Source of the DNA: Nyssa sinensis
Lineage: Eukaryota > Streptophyta > Magnoliopsida > Cornales > Nyssaceae
Direction of reading: 5' to 3'
DNA: 64,000 nt
Assembly (NCBI GenBank): GCA_008638375.1
Contig: CM018041.1
Span: forward strand, 17,320,453-17,384,452
Shown here: positions 37,601 through 51,700 of the stretch, one piece after another
Position numbering within the stretch: position 1 is the first letter of the stretch
How the letters are laid out: each line of letters starts with the position of its first letter
Program-made: the position numbers and the translations under genes
Notes under the pieces: model-generated
Databases searched by the model: none
Seen by the model: the letters and a program-made list of their open reading frames with translations, nothing else
Told to the model about the DNA's origin: nothing

Positions 37601-40600
37601 GAAAGAATTTCTGTAGTGGACAAGCAGAAATGCTTAGAGAATAGAGCAGTCGGAGCAAATGCAAAAGAGCAGGTTTATACTTCTGGCGAAGTATTTAGTG
37701 GGGAAGGTACAAATATCTTGAACACAAAAAAGGGAAGGACTGAAGGTGAGAAGAGGACATCATTTGACTGGGACTGCTTGAGAAAGCAGGTGCAATCCAA
37801 TGGTAGAACGAAAGAAAGAAGCAAGGACACCATGGACTCAATGAACTATGAAGCAGTAAGATGCGCTGATGTTAATGTTATTTCCAATGCTATCAAAGAA
37901 CGAGGAATGAACAACATGCTGGCAGAGCGGATCAAGGTATCAAAAGGAAATCAATTTTAAAAGCTTTTGTATTAGTCAATAGTCTCAAGACCAGTTTCAA
38001 AGGGCTCCACCAATGAGATATTACTTGATATCATAAATGTAGAGACCACAAACAAATTAATAATGGTTGCACCATTCTGCAGGATTTCCTTAACCGAATG
38101 GTTAGAGAACATGGAAGCATTGACCTTGAATGGTTGAGAGACGTTCCCCCAGACAAAGCAAAGTAAGTCCCCTCAAACCAGTTACTTGTAATCATACACA
38201 CAGCTACTGCCTCTGTAATAAAAAGGTTAATAGTTAATACATAAGTTTTAATGCCCTTGGTGCATGATAATTTACTAACTCTGCAGAATTCACATTTCCA
38301 TATTTATATAAATATTTTATGCTGCAGGGATTACCTTTTAAGTATATGGGGATTGGGGTTAAAAAGTGTGGAGTGTGTGCGGCTATTAACACTTCATCAC
38401 CTTGCTTTCCCGGTAAGGTTCAAGTGAAAACCACTGGTCACTTATAAACTTGACGGGGGTAAAAGAAATCTTACATTCAATATTTTGTTTGTTAGGTTGA
38501 CACAAATGTTGGGCGGATAGCTGTGAGATTGGGATGGGTCCCTCTCCAACCATTGCCAGAATCACTTCAACTGCACCTCCTGGAACTGTAAGCAACACAT
38601 GCCAACTGATTGACTCAAAGTTTTCCATTATACAGAAACGCTAATCATATTTTCACACAGATATCCGATGCTGGAGTCAATTCAGAAGTATCTTTGGCCC
38701 AGACTCTGCAAGCTGGATCAGCGAACATTGTAATTTCATAACTCCACTCTAGAACCATTCATGTCAATGGAAAGCAGTCTCTATTTCTCATCTAAATTAA
38801 TGTTATATTATTTCCCTTACTTCCCCAGGACATTTTACTGATTGAAGTACCATGAATTACAGGTACGAGCTACACTACCAGATGATTACATTTGGAAAGG
38901 TGTGTTATCTTCACTTGAACTATGATGTTGCCCCATTAAACATTATGTAACTAAACATAAGAAAAGGATTTCATGTGCCTCATTCTTCGATACTATGAAG
39001 GTTTTCTGCACAAAGAATAAACCAAACTGCAATGCATGTCCAATGAGAGGAGAGTGCAGACACTTTGCAAGCGCTTTTGCAAGGTAAATGTTCAAACTCT
39101 TTTCAAGCTTTAATAACTACTATACTTTTTTAAAGTGACAAGAACCAGAAGTGGGGGAACATGACCACCAAAATGCTCAAGCTCAAGAATGCAAATTAGT
39201 AAGTTGAATATATATTCATAGTAATAGTCCGCAGGGGTCTAGCCACACATAATCAACAAAAACACACATGGTTTAGTAATCAAAGGGGAAGAAGGTGAGG
39301 GGTCAGAGAGTAAACAAATACGGAAAACGAAAATTAATATTACAATTTCATTATTATAAAGAATAGTTACTTTAAGGGTCAATACCTTAAGAGCTTGAAG
39401 ACATTTTAGCTACACCGAGGCTGGCTGAAATTCAAGACATGCACCGGCTTACAAATCCTGGTACCCTGTCAAGAAAACAAGTATCAGGCATAATTTATTG
39501 GCCAGGAAAAACTCTAAGCAGAAATATGTTTGCATAATTTATTAATCTGTTACCATTTATCAGGAAAAAAACAAAAGAAAAAAACAATTTGATAATGCTG
39601 GAAATGTAGAGGATAGAAAACAGTCAATAGCTCAGATACATTGATTTATTATCAAATCAACATGTTAATTGTTTGAATGATGTAGTAGTTGGAGAGAAGA
39701 AGATTTCCTATTTTTAGAACTTCCCAGCTCGTCTCCCTATGTTCAAGCATTGAATCTGCTAATGTATATATGTGCATACATGCACACAAAAATGCATATA
39801 AATATTGATATCGCTAATGAACTCTGTCTGGTGCAGTGCAAGGCTTGCCCTCCCAGGGCCAGAAGAAAAAAGTATAGTGAGTTCCAGTATTCCCCTCCCA
39901 GCTAACAAAAACCCTACAGTGTCAATCAAGCCCATGCCTCTCCCTCCAGCTGAGAACAATGCATCCAAAGAAGCAGGGTTCACTACAGGCAAGTGTGAAC
40001 CTATTGTTGAGGAACCAGCAACACCAGAACCAGTATCCACAGAGGTAACAGAAAGTGACATAGAGGATGCATTCTACGAGGATCCGGACGAAATTCCTAC
40101 AATCAAACTCAACCTTGAAGAGTTCACACTGAATTTACACAACTATATACAAGAGAATAGCATGGAACTGCAAGAAGGCGACATGTCCAAAGCTTTGGTT
40201 GCATTGAATCAAGAAGTCGCTTCTATCCCAACACCCAAACTGAAGAATGTGAGTCGACTACGGACAGAACACCAAGTGTAAGTAGGAATCTTCTCATCAA
40301 AGTTTAACCAAGTATAAGATACCAATGCAAGTACAGCACAATTGGATCAATTTAAATGAAATTAAGTTCATATTAAAACATGAAACTCTACAATCTACAT
40401 CCAATTTGGGTTGATTTAACTTACAACTGTCCAAACTCTGAAGCATAGTAATCGAAGCTCTGGTCAGAGACACAGTAAATCTAGCCCTTGTAATAGTGAA
40501 GTATCAACTATTACCAACTAGCCATTGATACTTCGACGAATGATTGAAATACTATGTTGTGAAAATACATAATATCCTTCACAAGCGCACTAACTCCTCC

Positions 40601-43600
40601 CATCCTGCTGCAGATATGAACTTCCAGATACACACCCTCTCCTGCAAGGGGTTAGTTACTACTTTTTTCCAGAAATTTGCATTAGTCTGTGTGCAACCAT
40701 ACTTCCTAACTACAACTTTCTAAAATATTCAGTTGGACCGACGAGAACTTGATGATCCAAGCCATTACCTTCTTGCAATATGGACACCAGGTAAGCACAT
40801 AACATATTATACTTGAAAATGTAACTCTGAAGTCAACCCAACTTGTCTCAAAAATAAACCAGAAGAAGCTGAGATGTGTTCTTTATACTTTCATGGAGCA
40901 AGGAGCTGAAATGTTTTCTTTATATCTTGCAACAGCATGATGCCGGTGCTTAGAATATGATTACAACATAAGTCAAAACACAGTGTGACACTATGATCAG
41001 ATCACTCAAAGGCCATTAATGTTTAGCTTCTTATAAATTAAGTGTAATGATCTCACAATTTGCTGATTATATAAACTAAATTTGGCACCATTCATACCAG
41101 GTGAAACTCCAACATCAGTTCAACCACCTGACAGGTGTGGATCCCAAGAATCAGGCATGTTGTGCAACAAGACAACATGTTTTTCATGCAATAGCATAAA
41201 AGAAGCAAATTCACAAACAGTCAGAGGCACACTTTTGGTGAGGAATTCCAAACCTTGGATACATCATTATTATCTTTACCCTTAAAAGTAACAGTATAGG
41301 CTACTATTGATTTGCTTACTGATGCCACCCTCATGTACAGATACCCTGTAGAACAGCAATGAGAGGGAGCTTTCCACTCAATGGCACATACTTCCAAGTT
41401 AATGAGGTAAATCTAATTGTTGTAATTACTAGTCCTTACTTGGATGATGCTACTACCATTCCAAAAAAAAAAAAAAACTGTGGGTTCAGAACCCCACCAC
41501 TCCACATTACCCCAACCATTTATTAGACAAATGTATTCCCTATCAAAAACAGCAAAAGAAGACTAATTCACATAAACTGCTTTCTGTTGGCACATTTAAA
41601 AGCCATCCATCTTCAGATCAGATCATATTAAACACACCATTATTATATAGATGTTTGCAGATCATGAATCTAGTCTTAATCCAATTGATGTTCCAAGAGC
41701 GTGGATATGGAACTTGCCAAGAAGAACAGTGTACTTTGGAACCTCTGTAACAACAATTTTCAAAGGTATAGAATTGACGATAAAAGTTTAATTCACTAAA
41801 CTTCAAACTTGAGTATCAAGTTGAAAAAATGACTTATGAAAAATCCTGGTGTTTGCCAGGCCTGTCAACAGAGGGAATTCAATACTGCTTTTGGAGAGGT
41901 ATGCAATGTTACTTTAGATTTTTTGTGTTACTTTATTTGCATTGGTTGGAAGCAAGAAACTGACAACTGATAACCTCAAAAAATTAAATAATCAAGATAC
42001 ATGTTAACAATAATATTCAATCCTAATTTCCAAATCATGATGTACATCACGTGTCATTTCCTATTTTTCCACATCGTGTCATCTCTTATTATGAAGCATG
42101 AGACTTTTTACATGTTTGAATAGGTACAAAATTTCAGGACACGTGCAAAAGGAACTTTATTAGCTCCAACCTGTACTTTGAACTTCTAATATTAAATGAA
42201 TCCACTACAATGTGAAAGTAAAATTACTAGGTAACACATCAAAAGTTTCAACTTCAAACATTTGAGCAATGGTTCCAAGTAAGATAAGCCACTCTCTTTT
42301 TCTTTCCCCTCTCCTTTTTGAACCATGCTTTAATACAAAAGAAAAGGAAAGAAAATCTAGAAAGAAAAACTAACCTATAATGTGCAAACCACAAAAAAGC
42401 TTCGAGCATTTGTACCAACATAACAAATCATTCCCCTTTGGAAGTAGCATCAAGTTTTTTTTTTTTTTTTTTGTGGGTGGGTGGGTGGGGGGATAGAATT
42501 AAATTTGGATCACTGTGGAGAGATTAACTTTGAGAGATATCTTAAAACCTATGAAAAGGGTAAATAGTAGCTAAATTTTAAATTCGCTATAGAATAGAAA
42601 AAGAGAGCTCCAAATACATTGTGTTGTTGGAAACACCAGAAATTTTCTCTGCTTTGGGCCAAGCACCAAGGAACGACCTAAAGAAATAATATAGTGCATC
42701 ACACAGTACACATCTTTCTTATCCGATCATACAATACAATGTGATAAGACAACAAAATTCATAATGGTACGTACAGATTTGCCCATGAATTGACACACAT
42801 CATGTATCCTAAAGTTTTGACAACACCATGTTCAATAGTAATAAATAGAAAGCCATTGCTTTAAATTTTGACTGCTAAGCACTATGCCCTCACACTTTTT
42901 GTCCAACATCAAACTAAGGAGAGATCATATAAAAACTTATATGAATTAATGAACAACAAAAATACATAATTTATTTGAAATAGTTCTAAGAGATTTCAAT
43001 TTACCCAGATTGGAGAGAGAGAGAGAGAGAGAGAGAGAGCAAGAGAGGGGGGGAAGGGAGAGAGATTTTTACAAAATGATTACTAAAATACCACCAGTTT
43101 TGGCAACTCATGTAATATCATATTCTAACCATGTAAGTATTATAATAACATGAAATTATATTGCAATAGATAGCTCCCAATTGATGCGAAGAGCACGACT
43201 CTTTCGTTTGATGACAAACACATAACATAATATTGATAAACTTGTACACATGCTGAATTTTGATGGGTCAATATCACATAATGATCCAACTTAGATACAA
43301 AATGTGCAGATAGATGTACGGATAGACAGATGTGTGTGTGTGTGTGTAGAGAGAGAGAGAGGAGATTGAAAAAGCTCCAACTGGGATCTAAAATGTCACT
43401 TACGAGCAATGTAGGCAAAGAAAAAGAAGAAACAAACTCAAAGGGAAAAGACTCATCAATAGGAGAAGGAAAAACTTGATGTCTTTGATCTCACGCGGGC
43501 CTATACTTCGGCTACTAATAAGGGGGCTGGGGTTTGACAGATCAAGACTGGGGCTTCGTTTAGCCGCCTATGTAGTAGAAAACTCTGAGTTCGACGTTGA

Positions 43601-44794
43601 ATAGCCATAGTGAGTTCATCACCAGTGGCATAAGCAGAGGAGGCATATGCGGTGGGGAGAAAGGAAATTTACCTCACTTCTTAGGATCCAATTAGAGTCT
43701 ATGTCAGATTCAAGCTAACAAGCAACTGACACAAGGTTGGGAGTATCAATCTACCACCCAAAAGCAATATGAGTCATGACCAGGAGGTTTAGGTCACCAC
43801 AGATTTAGAAGCATTGAAAGCAAAAAAGTAACAATCAATGCCACTTCTCCACCTCAAAAATTCAAAATTTGAGTGATGTTCATGAATCAAACAAGATAGA
43901 TAATAGGTAGGAGCAACCTCCACAAACACTATCCTTACCCAAATTAACTTCATCTTTTCACACAGCTCTTCCAAGCCCTACTTCCATTATTCTTTCCACC
44001 TAGTCTATCCACATCCTCACCAACATTAGAAACATCCATATGGCTCCAAGGTCCCCACCAACAATTGTTTTTTTTTTAAGGATCCAAAGCCATTTAAACT
44101 TTCATCATCAAAATGTCAATAGAAATCACAAAATTCCATTGTGTGTCCCCCCAACACTATCGTTACCCAAAATAACTTCGTCTTTCCACACAACTCTCCA
44201 AGGTCCCCACGAACAATTTTTTTTTCAAGGATTCGAAGCCATTTAAACTTCCATCATTAAAATATCAATAGAAATCACAAAATTCAGTCGCGTGTCCCCA
44301 TGTCCAACCCGCTAACCCAACCTAGATCACAATATCCTCCCAACCATACCAAAATGGAATTGTGTCAGTAGACACAGCCCAATCGATAGAAACTAAAGTC
44401 AAACATAGCCATGTTCATCCAAATCAACCTAACTAATTCATTTAACCTTGTTATTCTAGGAAATGGCAAAATCAAAGAAACTATATCCACCAAAATCCAA
44501 TAGAAAAGGATAATTACAAAGCTCCAAGGTTTGTGAGATCAGCAACTCCCTTGCTGTAGGATTATGGAATAATAAAGGTCCAACTGATTGCCTACCAAAA
44601 AAAAAGTTCAAAAGATGGACAACACTTTTAAAGAAAAAGATTAAATGCCCTAGAATAACAAAACTTACAAAAATTATTGTGCAAATACATCAAAAAAAAT
44701 TTAATTAAAAAAAAAGGTCCAAAATGGACAAGACTGTTAAAGAAAAAGATTAAATGTCCCCGAATAACAAAACTTACAAAAAATATTGTGCAAT

Positions 44795-44831
<37 letters not shown>

Positions 44832-47800
44832 CTCGGTCGGTCGGTAGGCTTTTGTGGAATTAGTTAGGGGGTGGTGGCAGGGTTATGTGGTCGAGGGCAT
44901 TTTGGGGTTTGTGTTGGCTAGAAAGTTGAAATTGTTTAAGGAAGATCTCAAATGATGGAACCAAGAGGATTTTGGAAATGTGACAATGAGGAAGAGATTT
45001 TCATAATTTGATGCTAGGGAGGGTCAGGAAGTTCTTTTAGAGGAAGGTATGATGTTGATGGAAGCTTTAAAGAGGGAGTTGGGAAAGCTTTTGTTGTCTA
45101 AAGAGATTAGCTGACATTAGAAGTCAAGAGCTTTATGGTTTAAGGAGGGTGATCAGAATATGAAATTTTTCCATAGCCATGCTCATCCAAATGCGCACAA
45201 GCAGAGAATCATATTGGGCAGGTTTCTATGGATGGGAATGTTATTTCTAACCGAGTTGCGGTAAGCCCTTTTGCATTTTTACAAGGATCTTTATTCTAAA
45301 TCCGTGAAAAGTAGACCTCTATTGGATGGATTGGAGTTTGCTTCCATTGATATGGAGGATAGGGAGAGCTTAGAATGTCGTTATGAGGAAGATGATGTGC
45401 AGGTAGCTTTGAAACAATGCAATGGAGATAAGGCACCTAGGCCGGATGGATATACGATGGCATTTTTCAGGCATGTTGATATGTTCTTAAAGAGGCTACA
45501 ATGCGGGTTTTTCATTTTTTACATGAGACAGGTTGTTTTGAGAAGAGTTTTAATGCTACATTTATTGCTTTAATCCCGAAGAGAAATGGTGCATTTGATA
45601 TTTGAGATTTTAGTCCTATTAGCATAGTTGGTGGAGTGTATAAGTTATTGGCTAAGGTGTTGTCTTTGCGGCTAAAATTGGTTTTGGGCAAAGTTATTTC
45701 CGATTCTCAAAGTGATTTTGTTGCCGGTAGACAAATTCTAGATGTAGTGTTGGTGGCTAATAAGTGTGTTGATTCTAGGCAACGTAATGGTGCTCCAGGG
45801 ATACTGTGTAAATTAGATTATTGCAAAAGCATATGACCATATGGGTTGGGGTTTTATGTAAAACATGTCGGAAAGGATGGGTTTTGGCAAGAAGTGGTGG
45901 TAGTGGATTCAGTTTTGTGTATCTGTCAAGTTTTTTTTACTATTGTTAACGGTTCTTTGAAAGAATCTTTTACTAGTTCAAAGGGTATTTGACTAGGCAA
46001 TTCTTTATCTCCTTTGTTATTTCTGGTAATGATGGAGGGGCTGATTGATCGTGCCATGAATGAGGGTTTGTTGTCTGGTTTTATAGTAGGAATAGGATTG
46101 ATGGATGTCAATGAATTATTTTGCACTTTCTTTTTGCAGATAACTATTATTTTTATGAGGCGGAAGATCAACAACTTAGATATCTACATTTTGTGTTGTT
46201 ATGCCTTGAGGCGTTTTCAGGTCTTCTAGTGAATTTGGGGAGGAGTGAATTAATTCCTATCAGAGATTATGTTGATGTGGAGGACTTGGCTTTTGTATTA
46301 GGATGTGCGGTAGGGTCTTTTCCAATGAAACACTTGGGGCTACCATTAGGTGCGCCTCACAAGGTTATTACAATTTGGAATGGTGTGCTAGAGTAGTTTC
46401 AACAACGACTTGCCAATTGGAAGCGCCAATATTTGTTCAAGGGAAGCAGATTGACATTGATTAAAAGTACATTGGCCAGCTTGCTGAAATACTTTGTCTT
46501 TGTTTCACTGTTCTTGCTTCAGTGGAGAGGCGTCTTGAGAAACTCTAAATAGGTTTTTTGTGGAGGGGGGATTGGTGAGGAAGAGAAAATACACTTAGTT
46601 AGTTAGGATAAGATTTGTTGGCTAGGTATAGGGGATCTTGGGATTAAGAAGTTGCGGGTTTTTAATCAGACATATTTAGATAAATGGTTATGAAATGTTT
46701 TTATGAAAGAGGAGTTATGGAGGAAACTGACAAATTGCTAGTATTGTTGTGAGTGGGGTGCATGAGTTTCAAGGCAATTTGAAAGCTTGTATGGCATGGT
46801 GGCATGGAAGGGTTAGAGAATGTTTGATAAACATGTGTACATGATTACGGTAGGGGAACAAGTTGGTCTAATCGATGGTGTGGTGAAGAAACTCTTAAGA
46901 GTTCAATTCCTATCTCCTTTTGGATTTTAGGAGATCTCGAGACTTCTGTTGCTGAGTCTTTTTCTTTTTCATCTGGTGAACCTTCTTTTTGTTCAAAATT
47001 TTTAAGATTGGGAAGTGGATTTGGTGATTGTTTTGATGGGTTTGTTAGCTACTTATGGAGTTCCCATGGGTGAAGTGGATTTATTCGTTGGAAGCCTTTT
47101 ATCAATGGTCTATTTTCTGTGTATTCCTATTGCACGACTCTCTCTTCTAGGGGTAATATTATAGAATTGTTTGGAAGTCGATAGCCCATTTAAAAGTGGC
47201 ATTTGTTGTCTAGATAGCCTCTTTTGATTTGATTTTGACAATTAATAATTTGTAGAAATGAGGTTTTTATTTGGCAAATAGGTACAATATGTGTAACTAT
47301 CATGAGGAGACAGTTAGTCATTAGTTATTGCATTGTTCAATGGCTCGTGATATGTGGAATATGCTTTTCTAGTTATTTGGTGTGCATTGGGTTTTACCAA
47401 CTCCTCTTTACTTGATGTGGTGTGTATGGAAAGAATGCAATCGGAAAGCTTTTGAAGGAGTAGAACGCTCTTCATCTACACTTAAGTCATTGTTGGTTCA
47501 CACTTCGTATCGTTAGATTGCTCGCGACTCTTTTACAAAAGATACTTTAGTATATTTTTTGAGTGATGTGAGGATTGTGTAAGGCTTAAGAGTGTTTGTT
47601 TCTTTTCTTTTTTGCTTTTTATGTAAATCTTTCATGTTCATGGGTGCACTCCTTTTGAGTCTTTTTCGAATAAATTATTACTTATCAAAAAAAAATTTAC
47701 CAAATTCTACTAATAGGAGCCCTCATAATAATATGTGGACGAGGTCATGGCCACATAGGTGCAGCTAGAGAACTAGGGTGTGTTTTCTAACCAAATTCAA

Positions 47801-48665
47801 CTTAATGTCTTAATGAGACTATAAATTGACCCTAAAAGCATGTTCACTACATGATTACAAAACGAAAGGTTTCATCATGAGGGTTGAGAAGTGAAGCATT
47901 CTTTCTTGTAACCTAATTCATTAATCATAGTGGAACCAACCCATTAAAACTTATGTGGGTTAGAATAGAAATTAGGAGAAAGAAGATTAAAAGTTGCTCG
48001 TTCATATCCCTTGTTAACATGATATATTCCAAAAAACCGAAGAAAAAGAGGTTTCCATGTAGGCCCATTTAGGAGAGAGATGAAAGTTAAGGGTGAACAT
48101 ATCTTTATATATTTACAGACACACACACACACACACTCCATAAGAACTATGTTAAAATAAGTGTAAACATAATGCTTTGATATATTTACCTAAAATAAAA
48201 CCTTACATTACATTCTAATTTATATTAAGGTCCTTCTTGTACCTGCAAAGAGTCTATAAATCATAAGTCACAGTAAGTTTAGTAAAAGACGATAGAATAG
48301 TTGGCTTTGTGCATGCCAATTGCCACAACACTATGGCAAAACCAAAGAAACTAGGTCCAATCAAAATCCAATAAGAAGGATAATTACAAAGCTCCAAGAT
48401 TTGGGAGATCAGCAACTCCTTTGATGTAGGATCATGGAATAACAAAGGTCCAAAACATGGACCGTTAATACTCAAAGAAAAAGATTAAATTCCCAAGGAT
48501 AACAAATCTTACCAAAAAGTCACACCCAAAACTTCCATTCTTGACTTGTATAAAATTTAATCTTCTATGCTCTCAAATTGAACATAACTCTTGACCGGGA
48601 ATCCTTTTTAACTCTTGTTTTTTCAGCCACCTTTCTTACTTATTAGGAAGAAGAAAAAAAAAGAT

Positions 48666-48717
<52 letters not shown>

Positions 48718-51700
48718 ATATTTTTACCAAATTCTATTAATGGGGACCCTAATAATAATCTGTGGACAAGGTCATGGCCTCACGGGTGCAGATAGAGACC
48801 TAAGGTGTATTTTCTAATAGATCATCCTATTAGAGAACTAAGGCTCTATGTATTCAATATTCATGTATTCCTACGTGTCATTGTAATCTTTCTTTACCAA
48901 TGTTCCCAAGATGCTGACAAAAGTGTAGGGGCTACCATATTATCATCTGAAGCAAAAATTTTGGGTTGATGTAATATTCTAGCTTCTTCCTTGGGGCATC
49001 CATGGCTTTGTGTGGGTGACTTTATTAGCATAGCTTCTCAAGGGAAAAGAGGTGGCAAGCCATTCACTTGCTCATCAAATGGAGGCCTTCCCTATTTTAT
49101 GAGCACAAATGTGTAGTTAATACGAGTCATGCTGAATATCTCCACACATAGGAAAACAAAAGGCAACATAACATTAAGGAGAGGCTAGACAAGGGTAGCA
49201 CTAATGTGGAAGGGATAGTTCAATTTACCAGGCCTGTATCAATCAACTAACCACACTGGCCTCAACCCACTGCTCTATTCCATTAAGCACATCATGGGAG
49301 AAGGTGGGGTATGAAAAGGACTTTACAGGTGGACATGCAATGCTTCAACTTAGGTTTAAAAGATAAAATTAACAAAACAAGTTTTCAAAGAATTGAATTA
49401 ATCTCTTGAAAATTTTCAAGAATAAATGTCAACAATTAGAATTTGATGAACAATCAAAAAGATTAAATGTTGTAGAGACAAAGACCCCTAATGCAATAGG
49501 TAAAGGAGGGAATGTCAACTCTTTTCACCTCCATACCATTAGTATGAAGAGAATTCTATTAACTGCCTTCAAGATTCATTAACTGCTTGGAGTTAATATA
49601 GACATGAAATAGGTGAATGATTTATCAACTTCTTTTTCAAACTCTTCAAGTTAGATAGGCCTCAAATTCCTCAAAATATAAAAAATCTTATTAGCTTAAC
49701 ATTTTCGTAGGAAAAAGAAAAAAAGTACCCCATCTTTTAAACTCTCTCATCTCAAAAAGTTGGGTTTTTATTTGTTCCCACAAATCAAATAGGAGGGCTC
49801 AAGATTTGATAGATGAAGGATGTCAATAGGGTTCTTTTGGCCAAATTAGCATGGCAAGCGCTGTCTAATTTAACATAAACGGAGGGAAGAGATGGTTGGA
49901 ACTTAGGAACCAAATATCTTCTTGGATTGTGACCCCAAATGTGTCATAATCTCCATTAAATTCTTGGATTTAGAAAAGCATCATAAAGATTAAAGATCTT
50001 ATCTTAAGTGGGGCTTATTTCATTTTGGGGGATGGTAGAAATATAAATATCCTGGTGTACTCCTATCTAATAGGGAGGGTTTTAATGCTCGGGCTGCTGC
50101 TAGGTGCCTTTTAGTTTTAGCAGTCGATTTGCTGTCAATTGGTGAGTTGTTCTTGTCGGTTTGCTCTGGAATGGCCTAATTCTTGGTGTTTCTGCTTCTT
50201 AGGCAGTAGAAACCCAATTGAGAATGTGCTGTCTGCATTCTGTTTGCTGTGTTGTGAGGTTCCTTTATTGGTTTCTGTTGATCTCCTATCCTGAAGGACA
50301 GGATGATGGACAGGAGTGATTGATAGTTGCTGCTCTATTCTGCTATGGCCTTGTTCATGTTGTTTTATTCTCTTAGGTAGGGACATTTATGGTTCTGGAA
50401 TTGTCCTTAAGAGTAGAACATGGTTGTTCTTTTGGCTGGTTGTTGCTTTGGATTTAGTCCCTTTTTTGCTCTGGTAGGCTTTTGTCTGGTGGATTGTTTT
50501 CTGGTTCAGATTGTATGGGGGTGTTCCCCTCGTTTTTTGGTGGTATTAATAAAATTAACTTGCCAAAAAAAAAAATGTCTTCCTTCTGTGGTTTGGGAGT
50601 ACGGGCCCTCAAGCATGAGTGGTCAATCCATTTTTGTTGCTTGGAGTATTTGCTTAGACAAAAAAAGAAACAAATTAAGAACTCATATTATATATATTTG
50701 TTATGCATTTTTTCTCAACTTGCCTATAAAAATCATCATTTCCAAAATTACTATAAATTAAAGTATACCACCGTATACCACCTCAATCAATCAATCAAAA
50801 TATAAAACTAAATAGGGAACAACGATAAATACACATAGGCCCCAAGTTTATCTCCCACCCCAAGGGTCATTACCTATAAAAACAAAATCATACAAGTTCA
50901 CATGGATTGAGAAAAATTCAATGAAAGGAGAAAGCACTCCGACACATGACAAGCATATTTTGAAACCAAGGATCAAATTTTAGTTTCTTTCTCATTGAAA
51001 TAGCCGAAACATTTCCGTTTCTCAGTGAACCAAAACAAAATACTAGTGGAATACTGAAATTCACATGTTTCCACTAAAATAAAGTTGTTTCCGGTAAAAA
51101 AATAAACCGAAATTCGTGGAAATATATTGAAACATTGAAAACATTTCTTTTGTATCAGCAATAATTTTAGAAATTGGTAAAAGATAATATACATTTGTTT
51201 TTCAAATAAAGGAAGAGATTGAAGGATTAAGATCCAAAATTACAAGAAGATATTTCTATTTTTTTCCCAAAATCAGGATACAAGGAAAAGTAATAGTGGA
51301 AATAAAAAATAAATGAACAATTTATTTTAATACTTAGTTATTAATTATAATTGGTTTAAATTGCTGTTTGTTTTACTTATTATTTAATATATAACATGTG
51401 TCAAATTTTTTAATTAGTGGATATTACACCATATATATCTATTATGTTATGGTATTGTATTCAATTATAATAATTTCACATACAACTCAAATCTCCTTCC
51501 AATCAAATATATTCTAGGTGAGAGTGCCCCCTAGAGGTAGGGTGAATACAACATCTTAAAATTTTAGGCCTTTTTGACTTTGTAATTCATACCTAAGTTT
51601 GTTTTGTTCAATTTAGTCCAACACCCCTAATGTTTTCTCTTGTGGTTCATTTGATGAGGATTGCAAATGTTACGAGTTTGATTACACTAATTTCAAGTAA

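Noticed and set aside
38328..38412. Trp at residue 1542 (SIWGLGLKS) as a damaging change in the glycosylase helix-hairpin-helix
   Set aside because: This position varies in the family (Arg in Arabidopsis DME, Asn in ROS1), and the catalytic Lys and Asp are intact.
45271..46396. An independent gene nested in the final intron
   Set aside because: All recognisable protein pieces there belong to a broken LINE reverse transcriptase.
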